Shown: positions 1 through 9,074, counted from the stretch's first letter. The stretch: 64,000 bases of DNA from Clostridia bacterium (GCA_017411605.1 JAFQPR010000008.1:1-64000), one strand, 5' to 3'. The notes: generated from the letters alone by a model not told the origin. Made by a program: numbers and translations.

Positions 1-89
1 TCTTTTTTATCATCATATATTAGGTGAAATAAAAACTATATACTTTTTTGGGTGGATTTTTTGTTTCTCTATGAATAATCTCGGCATTT

Positions 90-797
90 TCAAAGTGTGC
101 AATAATTATTTTGGGGATGTAAACTTGGGAGTGTTGCTCTTGACGGAATATTGAGAGTTGAGAAAGCAGTACCGCAGAACATAAAATCGTTAATTCTTGT
201 CAATCTGTTAGAAAGCGTTAAGCCCGTCAGCTTCACGCATCCGGAAATCGCAGAGTTTTTGACGGTTTCAACCTCGTTCGGCATCGTATAATATCCGCTT
301 CTTCCGTTCGGGAACTGAACGAGAGTTCTGCCATCCTTAGAATATACTACACCGTCAATACTCTTATAGTATCTATTATCGGGATCAACTTCATATCTCT
401 CTGCATTGCTGCAATACAAGCTGATCTCTTCGATCTTTGTGACGGTTTTAGGAATGCTGATGCTCTTGACCTTCGCGCTGTAGAACGCGCTGTTTTTAAT
501 TTCGGTAATACCGTCGGGAATAACAACATTCTCATCATTACCGTTATATTTTACGAGCGCTGTTCCTCTGATTTCAGCATCTCTCCTAAAGGTTTCTTTC
601 GCTTTTTGTAAGTTGAGCTGCTCTGTTGCGGCGGTTTCCAATGCAGAAAAATCAAAGCTGCCAAAGCCACCTGAAAAATCGGACGGAGCAGCGACGGGAT
701 TCGCATCTTCTCCTAAATAGCTTTTTATATTGCAACCGCACTCATGGCAGAATTTTTGACTCATCAATTTTACTCCACATTCGGGACAGAATTTCAT
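90..797 (-). CDS. Zinc-ribbon BspA-type LRR protein (235 aa), last gene of the FtsK/LRR cluster
   Basis: The product has an N-terminal zinc ribbon (CPEC at residues 4-7, CHEC at 17-20), a linker with SFDFSALETAATEQL at about 47-61, and roughly four BspA-type (LRR_5) repeats from about residue 90, with the usual I..sAF / v.IP..v..I spacing. There is no signal peptide or membrane segment. The start is supported by an AGGAGAA site just upstream. It ends inside what looks like another LRR unit, so the C-terminus may be shortened. The preceding gene of the same type stops 120 bp upstream. The domains are clear. The function is unknown; the linker shared with its neighbours suggests it works with the FtsK-like ATPase of the cluster. 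Confidence 0.8.
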   Translation of the reverse strand: MKFCPECGVKLMSQKFCHECGCNIKSYLGEDANPVAAPSDFSGGFGSFDFSALETAATEQLNLQKAKETFRRDAEIRGTALVKYNGNDENVVIPDGITEIKNSAFYSAKVKSISIPKTVTKIEEISLYCSNAERYEVDPDNRYYKSIDGVVYSKDGRTLVQFPNGRSGYYTMPNEVETVKNSAISGCVKLTGLTLSNRLTRINDFMFCGTAFSTLNIPSRATLPSLHPQNNYCTL

Positions 798-916
798 TTT
801 TTCTTCTCCTTAATATTCTATATCATATTTTCTTCTTTTTATCTCAAAACTGTCGTCAACCGTCATCACATAATGATTACCAACTTGCCATCAGCTCTGC
901 TAGAAGCTTAACGCCT

Positions 917-1987
917 TTAATAATAAATAATCTGAGCCTTTATTTCCGAATCCTCATAATTAAAGCTTAAGCTTCTTGATACATATATTTTTTTCAAGTT
1001 TTTGCAACCAACAAAGGCATCGCCCTCAATAATCCTTACGCTTTTTGGAATTCTTATTTCTTTAAGGTTGATGCAATCGAAAAATGCATAGCTTCCAATT
1101 TCCAAAAGTCCCTCCGGTAAATCAATGCTTGATATTCCGGTTCTCGAAAAAGCTCCATGCTCAAGTGTTTTTAACGTTCTTGGTAGCTCAACGGTCGTCA
1201 GATTTTCACAAAGCTCGAATGCGTTAATTCCAATGGTTTTAACTCCTTCGCCGATTGTAACCTTCTTTAAATTATGGCAAATCCTAAACAATTCATCGTT
1301 TACAGTTTCAATACCCTTAGGTATTACAGCACTGCTTATTCCGGTATTTTCGAAGGCATTTTCTCCGATTTCGGTTACCGATCTTGGAATTGAAATAACT
1401 GTCAGTCTTTCGTTATAGGCAAAAGCGTAAGCGCCGATTTTTTTAAGTCCCTCCGGCAATGAAACCATTCTTAAATTTTTAAATTCTATAAATGCTTCAT
1501 CACCTATTTCTTTTACATTCGTACCAACACTCACGCTTTCAACGTAATCGTTCATATAAAATGCTTGGTCGGCAATTTTTGTAACCGTACTTGGAATTGT
1601 AACGCTTTTACTTTTGCCTTTATATTCTACAAGCACACCGTTCTTTATTACAAGACCGCTATCGATTACGCCGTCGTCACCGTTATTATCGTAATTACGG
1701 TTGCTTACGCTTGCCGCACGACTGACGCTTTTACCAAGACTCGAGAAATCGAAGCTGCTCTCCTGCTCTTCCGACGAGTCGGAGCTATCAAACAAGCTCC
1801 CTAGACCTTCATCTCCGTCAGGTTCATCGATTGCAAAATCAATCGTATCAAACGGAGCGATAAAACTATCCGATTTGGGCTCTTCAGCCTTTGTTTCAGT
1901 CTTTTCACCGAATTTATGTCCGCATTCATAACAAAATTTAACTTTATCCTGCGGTATCTGATAACCGCAATTGGGGCAAATTTTCAT
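917..1987 (-). CDS. Zinc-ribbon BspA-type LRR protein (356 aa)
   Basis: The zinc ribbon has CPNC at residues 4-7 and CYEC at 19-22. An acidic, Ser/Asp-rich linker contains SSFDFSSLGKSV at about 77-88, and around nine LRR_5 repeats fill the rest. I start it at the ATG at 1987 because AGGAGAAAG lies 5-8 bases upstream and the zinc ribbon then begins at residue 2, as in the neighbours; an upstream ATG at 2032 would add 15 unrelated residues. No secretion signal is visible. It follows the 476-aa paralogue by 99 bp. BspA-type repeats usually mediate protein or surface binding. The role here is inferred only from its cluster. Confidence 0.8.
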   Translation of the reverse strand: MKICPNCGYQIPQDKVKFCYECGHKFGEKTETKAEEPKSDSFIAPFDTIDFAIDEPDGDEGLGSLFDSSDSSEEQESSFDFSSLGKSVSRAASVSNRNYDNNGDDGVIDSGLVIKNGVLVEYKGKSKSVTIPSTVTKIADQAFYMNDYVESVSVGTNVKEIGDEAFIEFKNLRMVSLPEGLKKIGAYAFAYNERLTVISIPRSVTEIGENAFENTGISSAVIPKGIETVNDELFRICHNLKKVTIGEGVKTIGINAFELCENLTTVELPRTLKTLEHGAFSRTGISSIDLPEGLLEIGSYAFFDCINLKEIRIPKSVRIIEGDAFVGCKNLKKIYVSRSLSFNYEDSEIKAQIIYY

Positions 1988-2085
1988 TTTTCTTTCTCCT
2001 TTATACGTTATACTGTATAAGTCATTTTTCAACTTTAAACTGCTATTTTGAATAATATATAATACCGTATAGGCGTAAGTACTAC

Positions 2086-3516
2086 TTAATATTCTATAAT
2101 TTCAACGCCTGCGGGTAAATTATCGTACTTTCTGCCCTTTGCAATATATATTTTTGTTAAGTTAGGGCAATCTTCAAAAGCACAGTTCGCAATTCTTTCC
2201 AGCTCGGAATTGATAATCAAGCTACACAAATGCTCTGATTTGCGAAATACCATTCCCAAAATCATAATTGTATTTTTAGCAATTTCAAAGGATGAATTTT
2301 TCTTTCCTTCGGGATAATAAAGCATATATAGTTTATCGCCCGCACGCTCGTATAGGCATCCGTCGATCGAGCATAAACGCGCATGTCCGCTTCGGAGGGT
2401 TATCTCGTTAAGATTTGAACATCCCCAGAATGCAGTAACGTTCAACTCTATACCGGTACCTACAGATTTCGGCAGATTCAAAGTTTCAAGTGAGCTGCAT
2501 CCGTAGAAAGCCCTCGATTCTATCGTAGTTACAGTTTCGGGTAAAATAAAGCTCTTAAGCTTTACGCAACCTTCAAATAGTGACTCTTCTATGATTTTTA
2601 CAGGACCCGGTATTGATATGCTTTCCAATCCCGTGCACCCATGAAATGCATTAATACCAAATTCGCTTACACTGGACGGCAATGCGATGCTTTTAAGATT
2701 TTCACAACCGCGAAATGCATGGGAATCTATCTTTCTGACGGTACTCGGTATCGTTACGCTTGTCAAGCTCTTGCAACTGGAAAAAGTACTGGAGCTTATA
2801 ACAGATACGCCTCTCGGTATTTCTATTTCTTTAAGACTGCTACATGATGAAAATGCGCCGGGACCAATTTGCTTGATACTGCTCGGAATATAGATCGACT
2901 CTAAACTTGAGCAACCGCTGAATATCCCGATTCCCAGTTTAGTAATACTGTGAGGTATTCTTACGCTCTTTAAGGAGATACATGACGAGAAAACGCAATC
3001 ACCTATTTCCGTTACACTTGACGGAATTATTATACTTTGAATATTTTTACACTCAAAAAAAGCTCGTGAGTCAATTTTTTTGATAGTATCGGGAAAAACA
3101 ACAGTTGCAATTTTATCGCATTTGGCAAAAGCACTTTCACCGATTTCGATTACGCCCTCGGGAATAATGATATCGCTGTCATTTCCGTGATATTTATATA
3201 AAATACCGTTTATAATATCGCTATCATTCTGGACTCTTACTTTTATTTCTTCTGTTAGCTGCTTTTCAACGTCGCTTTGCATTTTGGAAAAATCAATTTT
3301 ATCAAGTACCCCTGAGTCAAAATTGCTTTGAGCTATATCATTCGACGTATTATAACCGCAACTTGGGCAAAAAACACCACCGGAAAACTTAGTGCCGCAA
3401 CTCGGGCAAAATATTTCCACATTTTCCTCTTCGTGTTTTTTTAAATTATAGCCGCATCTTACGCAAAATCTCGCGTCATCATTGACGCACGAGTTACATT
3501 TTGGACAATATTTCAT
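2086..3516 (-). CDS. Double zinc-ribbon BspA-type LRR protein (476 aa)
   Basis: This is the largest LRR protein of the cluster. It carries two successive CxxC...CxxC ribbons (CPKC 4-7 with CVRC about 18-21; CPSC about 37-40 with CPSC about 50-53). The linker LDKIDFSKMQSDVEKQL (about 70-86) matches the DFSxL...QL segment of its neighbours. A long run of LRR_5 repeats follows, many with the F..C..L..I.IP signature. It has no signal peptide or membrane helix. The gene starts 64 bp after the DUF6273-like gene, so one transcript is likely. Paralogy with the two downstream genes suggests duplication followed by change in repeat number. The ligand is unknown. Confidence 0.8.
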   Translation of the reverse strand: MKYCPKCNSCVNDDARFCVRCGYNLKKHEEENVEIFCPSCGTKFSGGVFCPSCGYNTSNDIAQSNFDSGVLDKIDFSKMQSDVEKQLTEEIKVRVQNDSDIINGILYKYHGNDSDIIIPEGVIEIGESAFAKCDKIATVVFPDTIKKIDSRAFFECKNIQSIIIPSSVTEIGDCVFSSCISLKSVRIPHSITKLGIGIFSGCSSLESIYIPSSIKQIGPGAFSSCSSLKEIEIPRGVSVISSSTFSSCKSLTSVTIPSTVRKIDSHAFRGCENLKSIALPSSVSEFGINAFHGCTGLESISIPGPVKIIEESLFEGCVKLKSFILPETVTTIESRAFYGCSSLETLNLPKSVGTGIELNVTAFWGCSNLNEITLRSGHARLCSIDGCLYERAGDKLYMLYYPEGKKNSSFEIAKNTIMILGMVFRKSEHLCSLIINSELERIANCAFEDCPNLTKIYIAKGRKYDNLPAGVEIIEY

Positions 3517-3579
3517 TTCAAACTCCTAATTAAAAGCTACTGTTTTAAAAACGGCATTGTTTTGATAACAGTATTTAAA

Positions 3580-4311
3580 TCAATTTAAATCTATCCACAT
3601 CGCAGGACGAATACAAATGAGGTTATTTAAAATTCCATCTCCCGAATTGTTGATTTCTCCTACGGCATAAACCGATTTGGCATAATATAAACTATAAATC
3701 TGCCCGCACGAAGTTGAGCGAAGCCACCATGAACGTATGTCCCCAGTAAACGAAACGGTATCAAGTGACATAACGTATGGGGTAGCTTTGCACGATGCAT
3801 ATCCTGTGTTTTTTATGTACTTATTAAACTCGTCTTCGCTCAAAAGAAATATCTTATCAACGCACGAGTCCTCATTTTGAGTATTTAAAATCCTTGATTG
3901 TTCGTTTAAATCAAAGCAATTATATAAAAATTCACCATTAAGATACGCTCTAAGACTACAGTCTTTCCAAACTACATATTCATTTTTTATGTGGTACGTC
4001 TTGAAATCCAGTGCATACTTACTAAGCAAAAGGGCTCGACCGTCTTCTTTTGCAACAACTATCCACTCTATCGGGTCTTTATTATATCTGTTATTTATGT
4101 AATAAGAGCCATAAGATACAGATGCTCCGACCGTAAATTTAGAAACAAAAGCAAGCTGCTTTCCTGCCTCTCTTTCCAAAGCAGAAAAATCAAAGCTATC
4201 AAGGCTTTCACTTTGATTTGATGCGTTTAAATATTGGGAAAGGTCTGCTCCGCATTCAACACAAAAGTCCTGGACAACAAGTTTTTTTCTGCATTTCGGA
4301 CAAAAATTCAT
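3580..4311 (-). CDS. Zinc-ribbon protein with DUF6273-like C-terminal domain (243 aa)
   Basis: The N-terminus is built like the LRR proteins downstream: a zinc ribbon (CPKC 4-7, CVEC 17-20) and SFDFSALEREAGKQL at 39-53. The rest is not LRR but resembles DUF6273, a domain of unknown activity often found in secreted or surface proteins of gut Firmicutes. Supporting signatures are PIEWIVVAKEDGRALLLSKY, a W..CSLRAYLN segment and a WWLRS motif near the C-terminus. The start follows a good Shine-Dalgarno site and lies 34 bp after the ATPase gene. Swapping the C-terminal domain behind a constant head is the main clue that the head is a shared targeting or docking module. Confidence 0.75.
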   Translation of the reverse strand: MNFCPKCRKKLVVQDFCVECGADLSQYLNASNQSESLDSFDFSALEREAGKQLAFVSKFTVGASVSYGSYYINNRYNKDPIEWIVVAKEDGRALLLSKYALDFKTYHIKNEYVVWKDCSLRAYLNGEFLYNCFDLNEQSRILNTQNEDSCVDKIFLLSEDEFNKYIKNTGYASCKATPYVMSLDTVSFTGDIRSWWLRSTSCGQIYSLYYAKSVYAVGEINNSGDGILNNLICIRPAMWIDLN

Positions 4312-4344
4312 ATTATTTCTCCCTTTAATTAAGAACGAACTAAT

Positions 4345-7300
4345 TTAATCAACTATACTTTTAAGATACTCCTCATCATAGTCATAAGGAATAAAGATGG
4401 ACATCATATTGTTGTTACACAAAATATGAAGTTTAGGATGCAAGGGCGTTATCGAAGCATTGGAAATAAGCTTTCGTCCCTTATCCGTAAGTCCTGCGGG
4501 CATAGATTCAAGCGCTGCACACAATGCGACAGATGCATAAGAATCATCGCCCTCGCTATATCTATCCGGGAAAATAATGGCATCGTTAATGTATTTATCC
4601 GAACCGTAAAATCTTACGGGCTCGTTGCACTGTATTACAAAGTATACGTTATTTTCCTTTCCCTTATTGATAAGCTCGCAAACAGTTTCGCACATATCGT
4701 CATCTGCAAAAAGATCGTCCGCCCTGGCTATAACGACAAGTACGGGATGAAGTGAGCTATATTCGTCATCCTGCCTTGTGTTTATAAGAGTTTTAATTTC
4801 CTCAAGTGTATCCTCCGCCTCGTCGCTTCCGCTATACACCATTTTACCTGAAAGCACATACTTATCACGCAAGCTCTTAATTACGGTTTTCGCACGTCTT
4901 AAGGATGCATTTTTGTTATAATCAATATAGTAGACCGTAGGTTCTTCAATATCTTTTGACAAAACAAAGGTGTCCTTGATAAGTGATGCTTCGAGCATTT
5001 TTGTTTCAAGGTAGTGACCGAAGAGGAAGAGTGTATTGTTTTTTGAATCGAATGGATATTCCAGCGGTCTGTTTGAAAGATAAGTTTTACCAAGCCTTGC
5101 TCTTATAATACCTTCCTCGTCGTAATTGCTCTTCGCGCGTTTAATCGTAAACGGTACATCGGATTCCTTTGATATCCTGATAGCTTTGATTTCGCTCTGA
5201 AGCTCCATTTTAAAGTCGGGATACTTGTTTTTTACTTCGGCGATATGAGCCTTAAGCTTCTCTCCTTCCTCGGAATATGCAACTCTGACGCTTTGTATAT
5301 TACCACCCTGCGAGAAGAAGCAAAGACCTTTGGCAACGGCTAATTCACTTTGACGGTTTGCTGCCTGAGGAATTAATTGACCCGCATTTTCCTCGGACTT
5401 GAACTCAATTCGGTTACCGAATAACGGTATAATCGAATTCACCTCCATAGGAAATCTTATAGAAGAAATCACAAGACTGATACCGTATGCACGTCCCACC
5501 TGCGCAATTCTGTTAATTCTTTCAACTGCATCGTCGCTTCCGGCAACAAGCTGATAAAATTCATCTATGACTATAACGCATCTTGGCAGCGGTTTTTCTG
5601 CTACCTCGTTGTATGCGTAAATATTTCCGTATGAACCGATAAGATTACCGCGGCGAGTCATTTCCTCGTCTATAAAATCAAGCACGTCGTTTGCGGCAAA
5701 AATTCTATCTCCCGTAACTACGGTCTTAAGATGCGGCAAACCTTGTTCCTCAAATATTTTAAAGTCCCCCTTGACCATAACTATGAGGTGAAGTTCAAGT
5801 TCTGCCGGAGAATAAAGCTTACTTGCTGATAAAACGAGGCTATTAATAAATGCCGTTTTACCCGAACCGGTTGTTCCTATCAATGCCAGGTGAGCATCGG
5901 GACCGTTTGCGCTCAAATCTATCGAAACGGGATTAGAACCCTGCTTACCAAACGGGATCGAGAGAGTTTTGGAGTATTTCTTTCTCCTTGGACTAGTCGA
6001 AAAGTTTTCTTTGTCAACAACACTGTCAAGGTAAACTGTCTTACCTACGCTGCTTTTTACCGAAGTCTTAAATACGCTGAGAAGCGAGCTTACGCTATAG
6101 CTCTTTCCGCAGGTATTTGTAAAATAAGTCTTACCGTCCTTCAATAAATATCCGCGCTTGGCTCTCTTGAACTCCGCTATGTTATAGGTGAAGGAATCAA
6201 GCGACGGTAATCTTTTGCGGTAATATCTCGAGTCCTCATCTTCATACGTATTTTCCGTTATAAGGAAGAACACACCCGCGTTCTTTCCGTTTTTCAGCAT
6301 ACTCGCTATTTCATCACCTGAATTTTCATATTTAAACGGATATCCGTTCAAAGCTACAAAAATGATAGGCAACGGATTGTCCTGATTTTTCTTATTGTAT
6401 TCAAGAGTACCTGCGCATTTTGACTGACCGAGGAGCATTATTCTTTGATTTATTATTCTATTCAACTCTGCAAGCGCCGAGCGTATTTCATCCTCTGAAT
6501 TCTTTACGTAATTTCCGCTCGAATTATCAAAAAACAACTCCGTATTTCCGTTTTTTAATATACCCGCAAAGGTAGTTATCGTATTCGATGAAGTGCTATC
6601 GCAAAGCAAAATTCTTTTGCTCGTCTGCGGATAGGCAAATAAAAACTGAATAGCGGTATTTACAACGCAAGAAGAAAGCTCCGCGCTGTCAATATCATTG
6701 CGGTCAGCCTTTATAACCATAACACCGTCTTTATGTAGCTTCCATTCGAGTAAAGAAAGAATAACGCTTTTATCGCTGCTGCCACCAAACATACTTTCAT
6801 CGCATATCTCGCAGGCAATAGGCAAAGATATTTCATCAACAAACTCGTTTTGAAGTTCAAGACTGTCATTAATTATCGCTCTCTTATAAAGCTTATTGCT
6901 ATTTTGCTTCACTTGGCTGACTAAAGCGTTAAATTCACCCGAATTCTTGCATAGCATTCGCTTTTTCGATTTCAAGCTATCTATCTCGCTTCTGAAGCTT
7001 TCCATAGATAACCTAACTGCCTCTATAAATAATTTTTCCGCATTATTGCAAATTTCAACTACTGTGTTATATCTAATGGCGAATTCACGCAGATTTGCAT
7101 CGACATTCACCTTGCCAATTATAGCAGATAATAGCTTAATCGCTTCATTACCCGATTTTACCGCAAGTTCGCAGGCATTGAAAGCATCGTATCTTTGTAC
7201 TATCGCGCCTTCATTTAGATATAATTTCCCACCCGATAGCTGCACCTTATTTTTGTATAGCGCACATATCGCTTCAACAGTAGGCTTAATTTTTGCAATA

Positions 7301-7446
7301 TATCCGGCAAGCTCCCTTTTTATCTTAGAATAATTATTTGAATATTTGGTCTTTAACTCGTTCTCCTTAGGCAAAAGCGCTGACTCGAGCCTTTCAATCT
7401 CGGAAGTTAATCTTAAATACTCAGTAATTTTCTCGGTTTGATTCAT
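4345..7446 (-). CDS. FtsK/SpoIIIE-family ATPase with three ATPase-like modules (1033 aa), cluster head gene
   Basis: Residues 1-200 are helical and coiled-coil-like. About 210-460 is an ATPase-like fold without a P-loop. About 500-720 is an intact FtsK-type motor with Walker A GTTGSGKT (524-531) and Walker B CVIVIDEF (623-630). About 790-1033 is a further degenerate ATPase-like module. Three tandem modules recall EssC/EccC ATPases of type VII secretion, but no transmembrane helices, FHA domain or WXG100 partner are visible, so it is not a canonical EssC. FtsK-family motors move DNA or protein substrates. The four zinc-ribbon proteins directly downstream are the obvious candidate partners. No other cluster gene precedes it on this strand. 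Confidence 0.75.
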   Translation of the reverse strand: MNQTEKITEYLRLTSEIERLESALLPKENELKTKYSNNYSKIKRELAGYIAKIKPTVEAICALYKNKVQLSGGKLYLNEGAIVQRYDAFNACELAVKSGNEAIKLLSAIIGKVNVDANLREFAIRYNTVVEICNNAEKLFIEAVRLSMESFRSEIDSLKSKKRMLCKNSGEFNALVSQVKQNSNKLYKRAIINDSLELQNEFVDEISLPIACEICDESMFGGSSDKSVILSLLEWKLHKDGVMVIKADRNDIDSAELSSCVVNTAIQFLFAYPQTSKRILLCDSTSSNTITTFAGILKNGNTELFFDNSSGNYVKNSEDEIRSALAELNRIINQRIMLLGQSKCAGTLEYNKKNQDNPLPIIFVALNGYPFKYENSGDEIASMLKNGKNAGVFFLITENTYEDEDSRYYRKRLPSLDSFTYNIAEFKRAKRGYLLKDGKTYFTNTCGKSYSVSSLLSVFKTSVKSSVGKTVYLDSVVDKENFSTSPRRKKYSKTLSIPFGKQGSNPVSIDLSANGPDAHLALIGTTGSGKTAFINSLVLSASKLYSPAELELHLIVMVKGDFKIFEEQGLPHLKTVVTGDRIFAANDVLDFIDEEMTRRGNLIGSYGNIYAYNEVAEKPLPRCVIVIDEFYQLVAGSDDAVERINRIAQVGRAYGISLVISSIRFPMEVNSIIPLFGNRIEFKSEENAGQLIPQAANRQSELAVAKGLCFFSQGGNIQSVRVAYSEEGEKLKAHIAEVKNKYPDFKMELQSEIKAIRISKESDVPFTIKRAKSNYDEEGIIRARLGKTYLSNRPLEYPFDSKNNTLFLFGHYLETKMLEASLIKDTFVLSKDIEEPTVYYIDYNKNASLRRAKTVIKSLRDKYVLSGKMVYSGSDEAEDTLEEIKTLINTRQDDEYSSLHPVLVVIARADDLFADDDMCETVCELINKGKENNVYFVIQCNEPVRFYGSDKYINDAIIFPDRYSEGDDSYASVALCAALESMPAGLTDKGRKLISNASITPLHPKLHILCNNNMMSIFIPYDYDEEYLKSIVD

Positions 7447-7565
7447 TTTTCTACCTCAAGATACTATAATAATCCATAATATATAATAGCATAGTTTTTT
7501 GAACTTTTCAATAAAAATATTATATATATTTTAAAATTAGATATTAATTTACGAAATAAAATGAA

Positions 7566-7603
7566 GAGGGCAGCTCAAGTTGTGCAAAACTTTAGCTACC
7601 CTC
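7566..7603 (-). terminator. Terminator-like hairpin downstream of the pdaA-like gene
   Basis: GAGGG/CCCTC and AGCT/AGCT stems with one mismatch between them, plus an inner AAGTT/AACTT stem, are followed on the minus strand by TTCATTTTATTT. The position, after the deacetylase gene and before the cluster promoter region, suits a rho-independent terminator. Confidence 0.5.
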
Positions 7604-7639
7604 GAATGCGCTAAGGGGCTAGGGGGATTTAGAGCGAAA

Positions 7640-7698
7640 ATTTGCGTTCTCCCACCTGTGAGGCGTATATGAATACGTCGAGGGCGGGAAACGCAAAT
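7640..7698. repeat. Long imperfect palindrome of about 59 bases
   Basis: ATTTGCGTT (7640-7648) pairs with AACGCAAAT (7690-7698), TCCC pairs with GGGA just inside, and an inner CGTAT/ATACG stem flanks a small loop. It could be a miniature dispersed element or a structured RNA. Only one copy is present in this window. Confidence 0.45.
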
Positions 7699-7889
7699 AG
7701 AAAATGACTTTAATTTGATGGAGAAATTCGTAGAATTTCAACCTTATAACACATATTCTTAGCTCATTTGTTGATTTTAGAGCTTCTTTATGTCGTTTTT
7801 TGTCATTTTCGGTTGCGCCTAAATGCGCCAGCCCCCTCATTATACAACTCTTTTCGATTGTTAACTTTAGCAGGTTAATTTTCGGGTAC

Positions 7890-8660
7890 TCACGCTGTCA
7901 GTTCATCAAGAGTTCCAAAAGAGTAACCCAATTTCTTCCATTCATCAATCAGGCGTGGGAGTATTTTAACGTTAGTCGATGACGTTGGATGTAATAAGAT
8001 AACTTCACCGTTGTGCGTATTCTTAATGATTTTCTCAAAAGCAGCGTTTTCATCCGGTTGCTTTTTATCATCCCAATCTGCATATCCGAAGCTCCAGAAC
8101 ACCGTCTTATACCCGAGGGAACTTACTGTTGCAAGTGCATTTTCACTGTATCTTCCTTCCGGAAAACGGAAGTATTTTGACATTTGCTTTTCGGTTTTCT
8201 GCTCGTATATCTTCTCTAAGTCTGTAATGTTCTTTATAATTTGTTCTTCGGTAAGTTTACTCATGTCAGCGTGATTCTTCGTGTGATTACATACGGTATG
8301 CCCCTCTTCCGTCATCCTCAGAACTATATCGGTATTCTTAATAATTATGTGGTCCAGCAGAAAGAACGCCGCAGGAACCTTCTTCTCTTTCAGAATATTA
8401 AGAATTTTTTCCACGTTTCCATTTTCGTAGCCCGCGTCAAACGTAAGGTATATTTTCTTTTCGGGAGAATTATCGCAAAGCTTTTTATCAATATAGTATG
8501 AATTGTATTTTTCAACAATTTTATGCTCCTCGGGAATAGAAGGTCGCTTATTTCCCGAACGCTTAACGTACCAATTGGAGGCCTCTGCCGCGTATGAAGA
8601 AAAACTTATAGCGTTTAAACATATAACAACTAAAATAATTAAAGATATAACTTTTTTCAT
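7890..8660 (-). CDS. PdaA-like polysaccharide deacetylase (spore cortex muramic-lactam pathway)
   Basis: The signal peptide (residues 1-25, hydrophobic core then SYAAEA) indicates export. The NodB-fold catalytic motifs are intact: TFDAGYENG at 73-81, HTVCNHTKNH at 121-130, RFPEGRYS at 165-172 and LLHPTSS at 222-228. The TFDxGYENG form is characteristic of PdaA, which de-N-acetylates N-acetylmuramic acid in the route to muramic delta-lactam of spore cortex. The length of 256 aa is normal for the family. It is monocistronic here. Specificity for cortex rather than another glycan is a family inference. Confidence 0.85.
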   Translation of the reverse strand: MKKVISLIILVVICLNAISFSSYAAEASNWYVKRSGNKRPSIPEEHKIVEKYNSYYIDKKLCDNSPEKKIYLTFDAGYENGNVEKILNILKEKKVPAAFFLLDHIIIKNTDIVLRMTEEGHTVCNHTKNHADMSKLTEEQIIKNITDLEKIYEQKTEKQMSKYFRFPEGRYSENALATVSSLGYKTVFWSFGYADWDDKKQPDENAAFEKIIKNTHNGEVILLHPTSSTNVKILPRLIDEWKKLGYSFGTLDELTA

Positions 8661-8742
8661 ATACTTACTATTTCCTAAATGCTTTTTATTGTTCGTAATT
8701 ATTTTTCGTGGAAATAAGGGATTTATCCAATGAAAGAAAAGG

Positions 8743-8772
8743 AAAAAGAGGACCTAAAACGATCCTCTTTTT
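8743..8772 (-). terminator. Rho-independent terminator after rpsU
   Basis: A perfect 10-bp stem (AAAAAGAGGA / TCCTCTTTTT) with a 10-base loop ends in a T run on the minus strand, about 20 bases beyond the S21 stop codon. It closes the prs/Rrf2-lgt-folD-rpsU direction of transcription. Confidence 0.85.
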
Positions 8773-8793
8773 CAAAGCAAATAAAATATTAAA

Positions 8794-8970
8794 TTACTTA
8801 TACTTGCGCTTTCTTGCAGCCTCAGACTTCTTCTTACGCTTTACGCTGGGCTTTTCGTAATGCTCTCTCTTACGGAGCTCGGAAAGAACGCCCGACTTAA
8901 CGCACTGTCTCTTAAAACGACGAAGCGCGCTATCAAGAGTTTCATTCTCTTTTACTCTAATTTCTGCCAT
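8794..8970 (-). CDS. rpsU: 30S ribosomal protein S21
   Basis: This short gene of 58 codons reads [19 protein letters not shown] at its start and ends in a Lys/Arg-rich tail ([15 protein letters not shown]). The S21 signature [12 protein letters not shown] and the basic C-terminus are both clear, and the length is typical. A strong GGGAGGGG ribosome site precedes the ATG. S21 binds the 30S platform near the anti-Shine-Dalgarno sequence. It lies downstream of folD with a terminator right after it. Confidence 0.97.
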   Translation of the reverse strand: MAEIRVKENETLDSALRRFKRQCVKSGVLSELRKREHYEKPSVKRKKKSEAARKRKYK

Positions 8971-9074
8971 CTCTATTTCCCCTCCCTTCGCTTTGCAAAG
9001 AGATTAAATCTCATAAATTTACCTGTATAATATAACATAATAAATACTTTTTGTCAAGACATTTATGGAAATTT

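Larger units (their letters stand above)
7447..7889. other. Gene-free interval between pdaA-like and FtsK-like genes
   Basis: This stretch of about 440 bases holds the AT-rich upstream region of the ATPase cluster, a terminator-like hairpin (7566-7603) and a longer imperfect palindrome (7640-7698). An open frame of 73 codons at 7619-7840 on the minus strand overlaps the palindrome, has no convincing ribosome site and an unlikely composition, so I do not call it a gene. Confidence 0.5.

Noticed and set aside
4345..7446. Canonical type VII secretion EssC or a chromosome-partitioning FtsK
   Set aside because: No membrane helices, FHA domain or gamma DNA-binding domain are visible, and there is no WXG100 gene in the window.
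7619..7840. 73-codon open frame on the minus strand
   Set aside because: It overlaps a palindrome, has no ribosome site and its composition looks non-coding.
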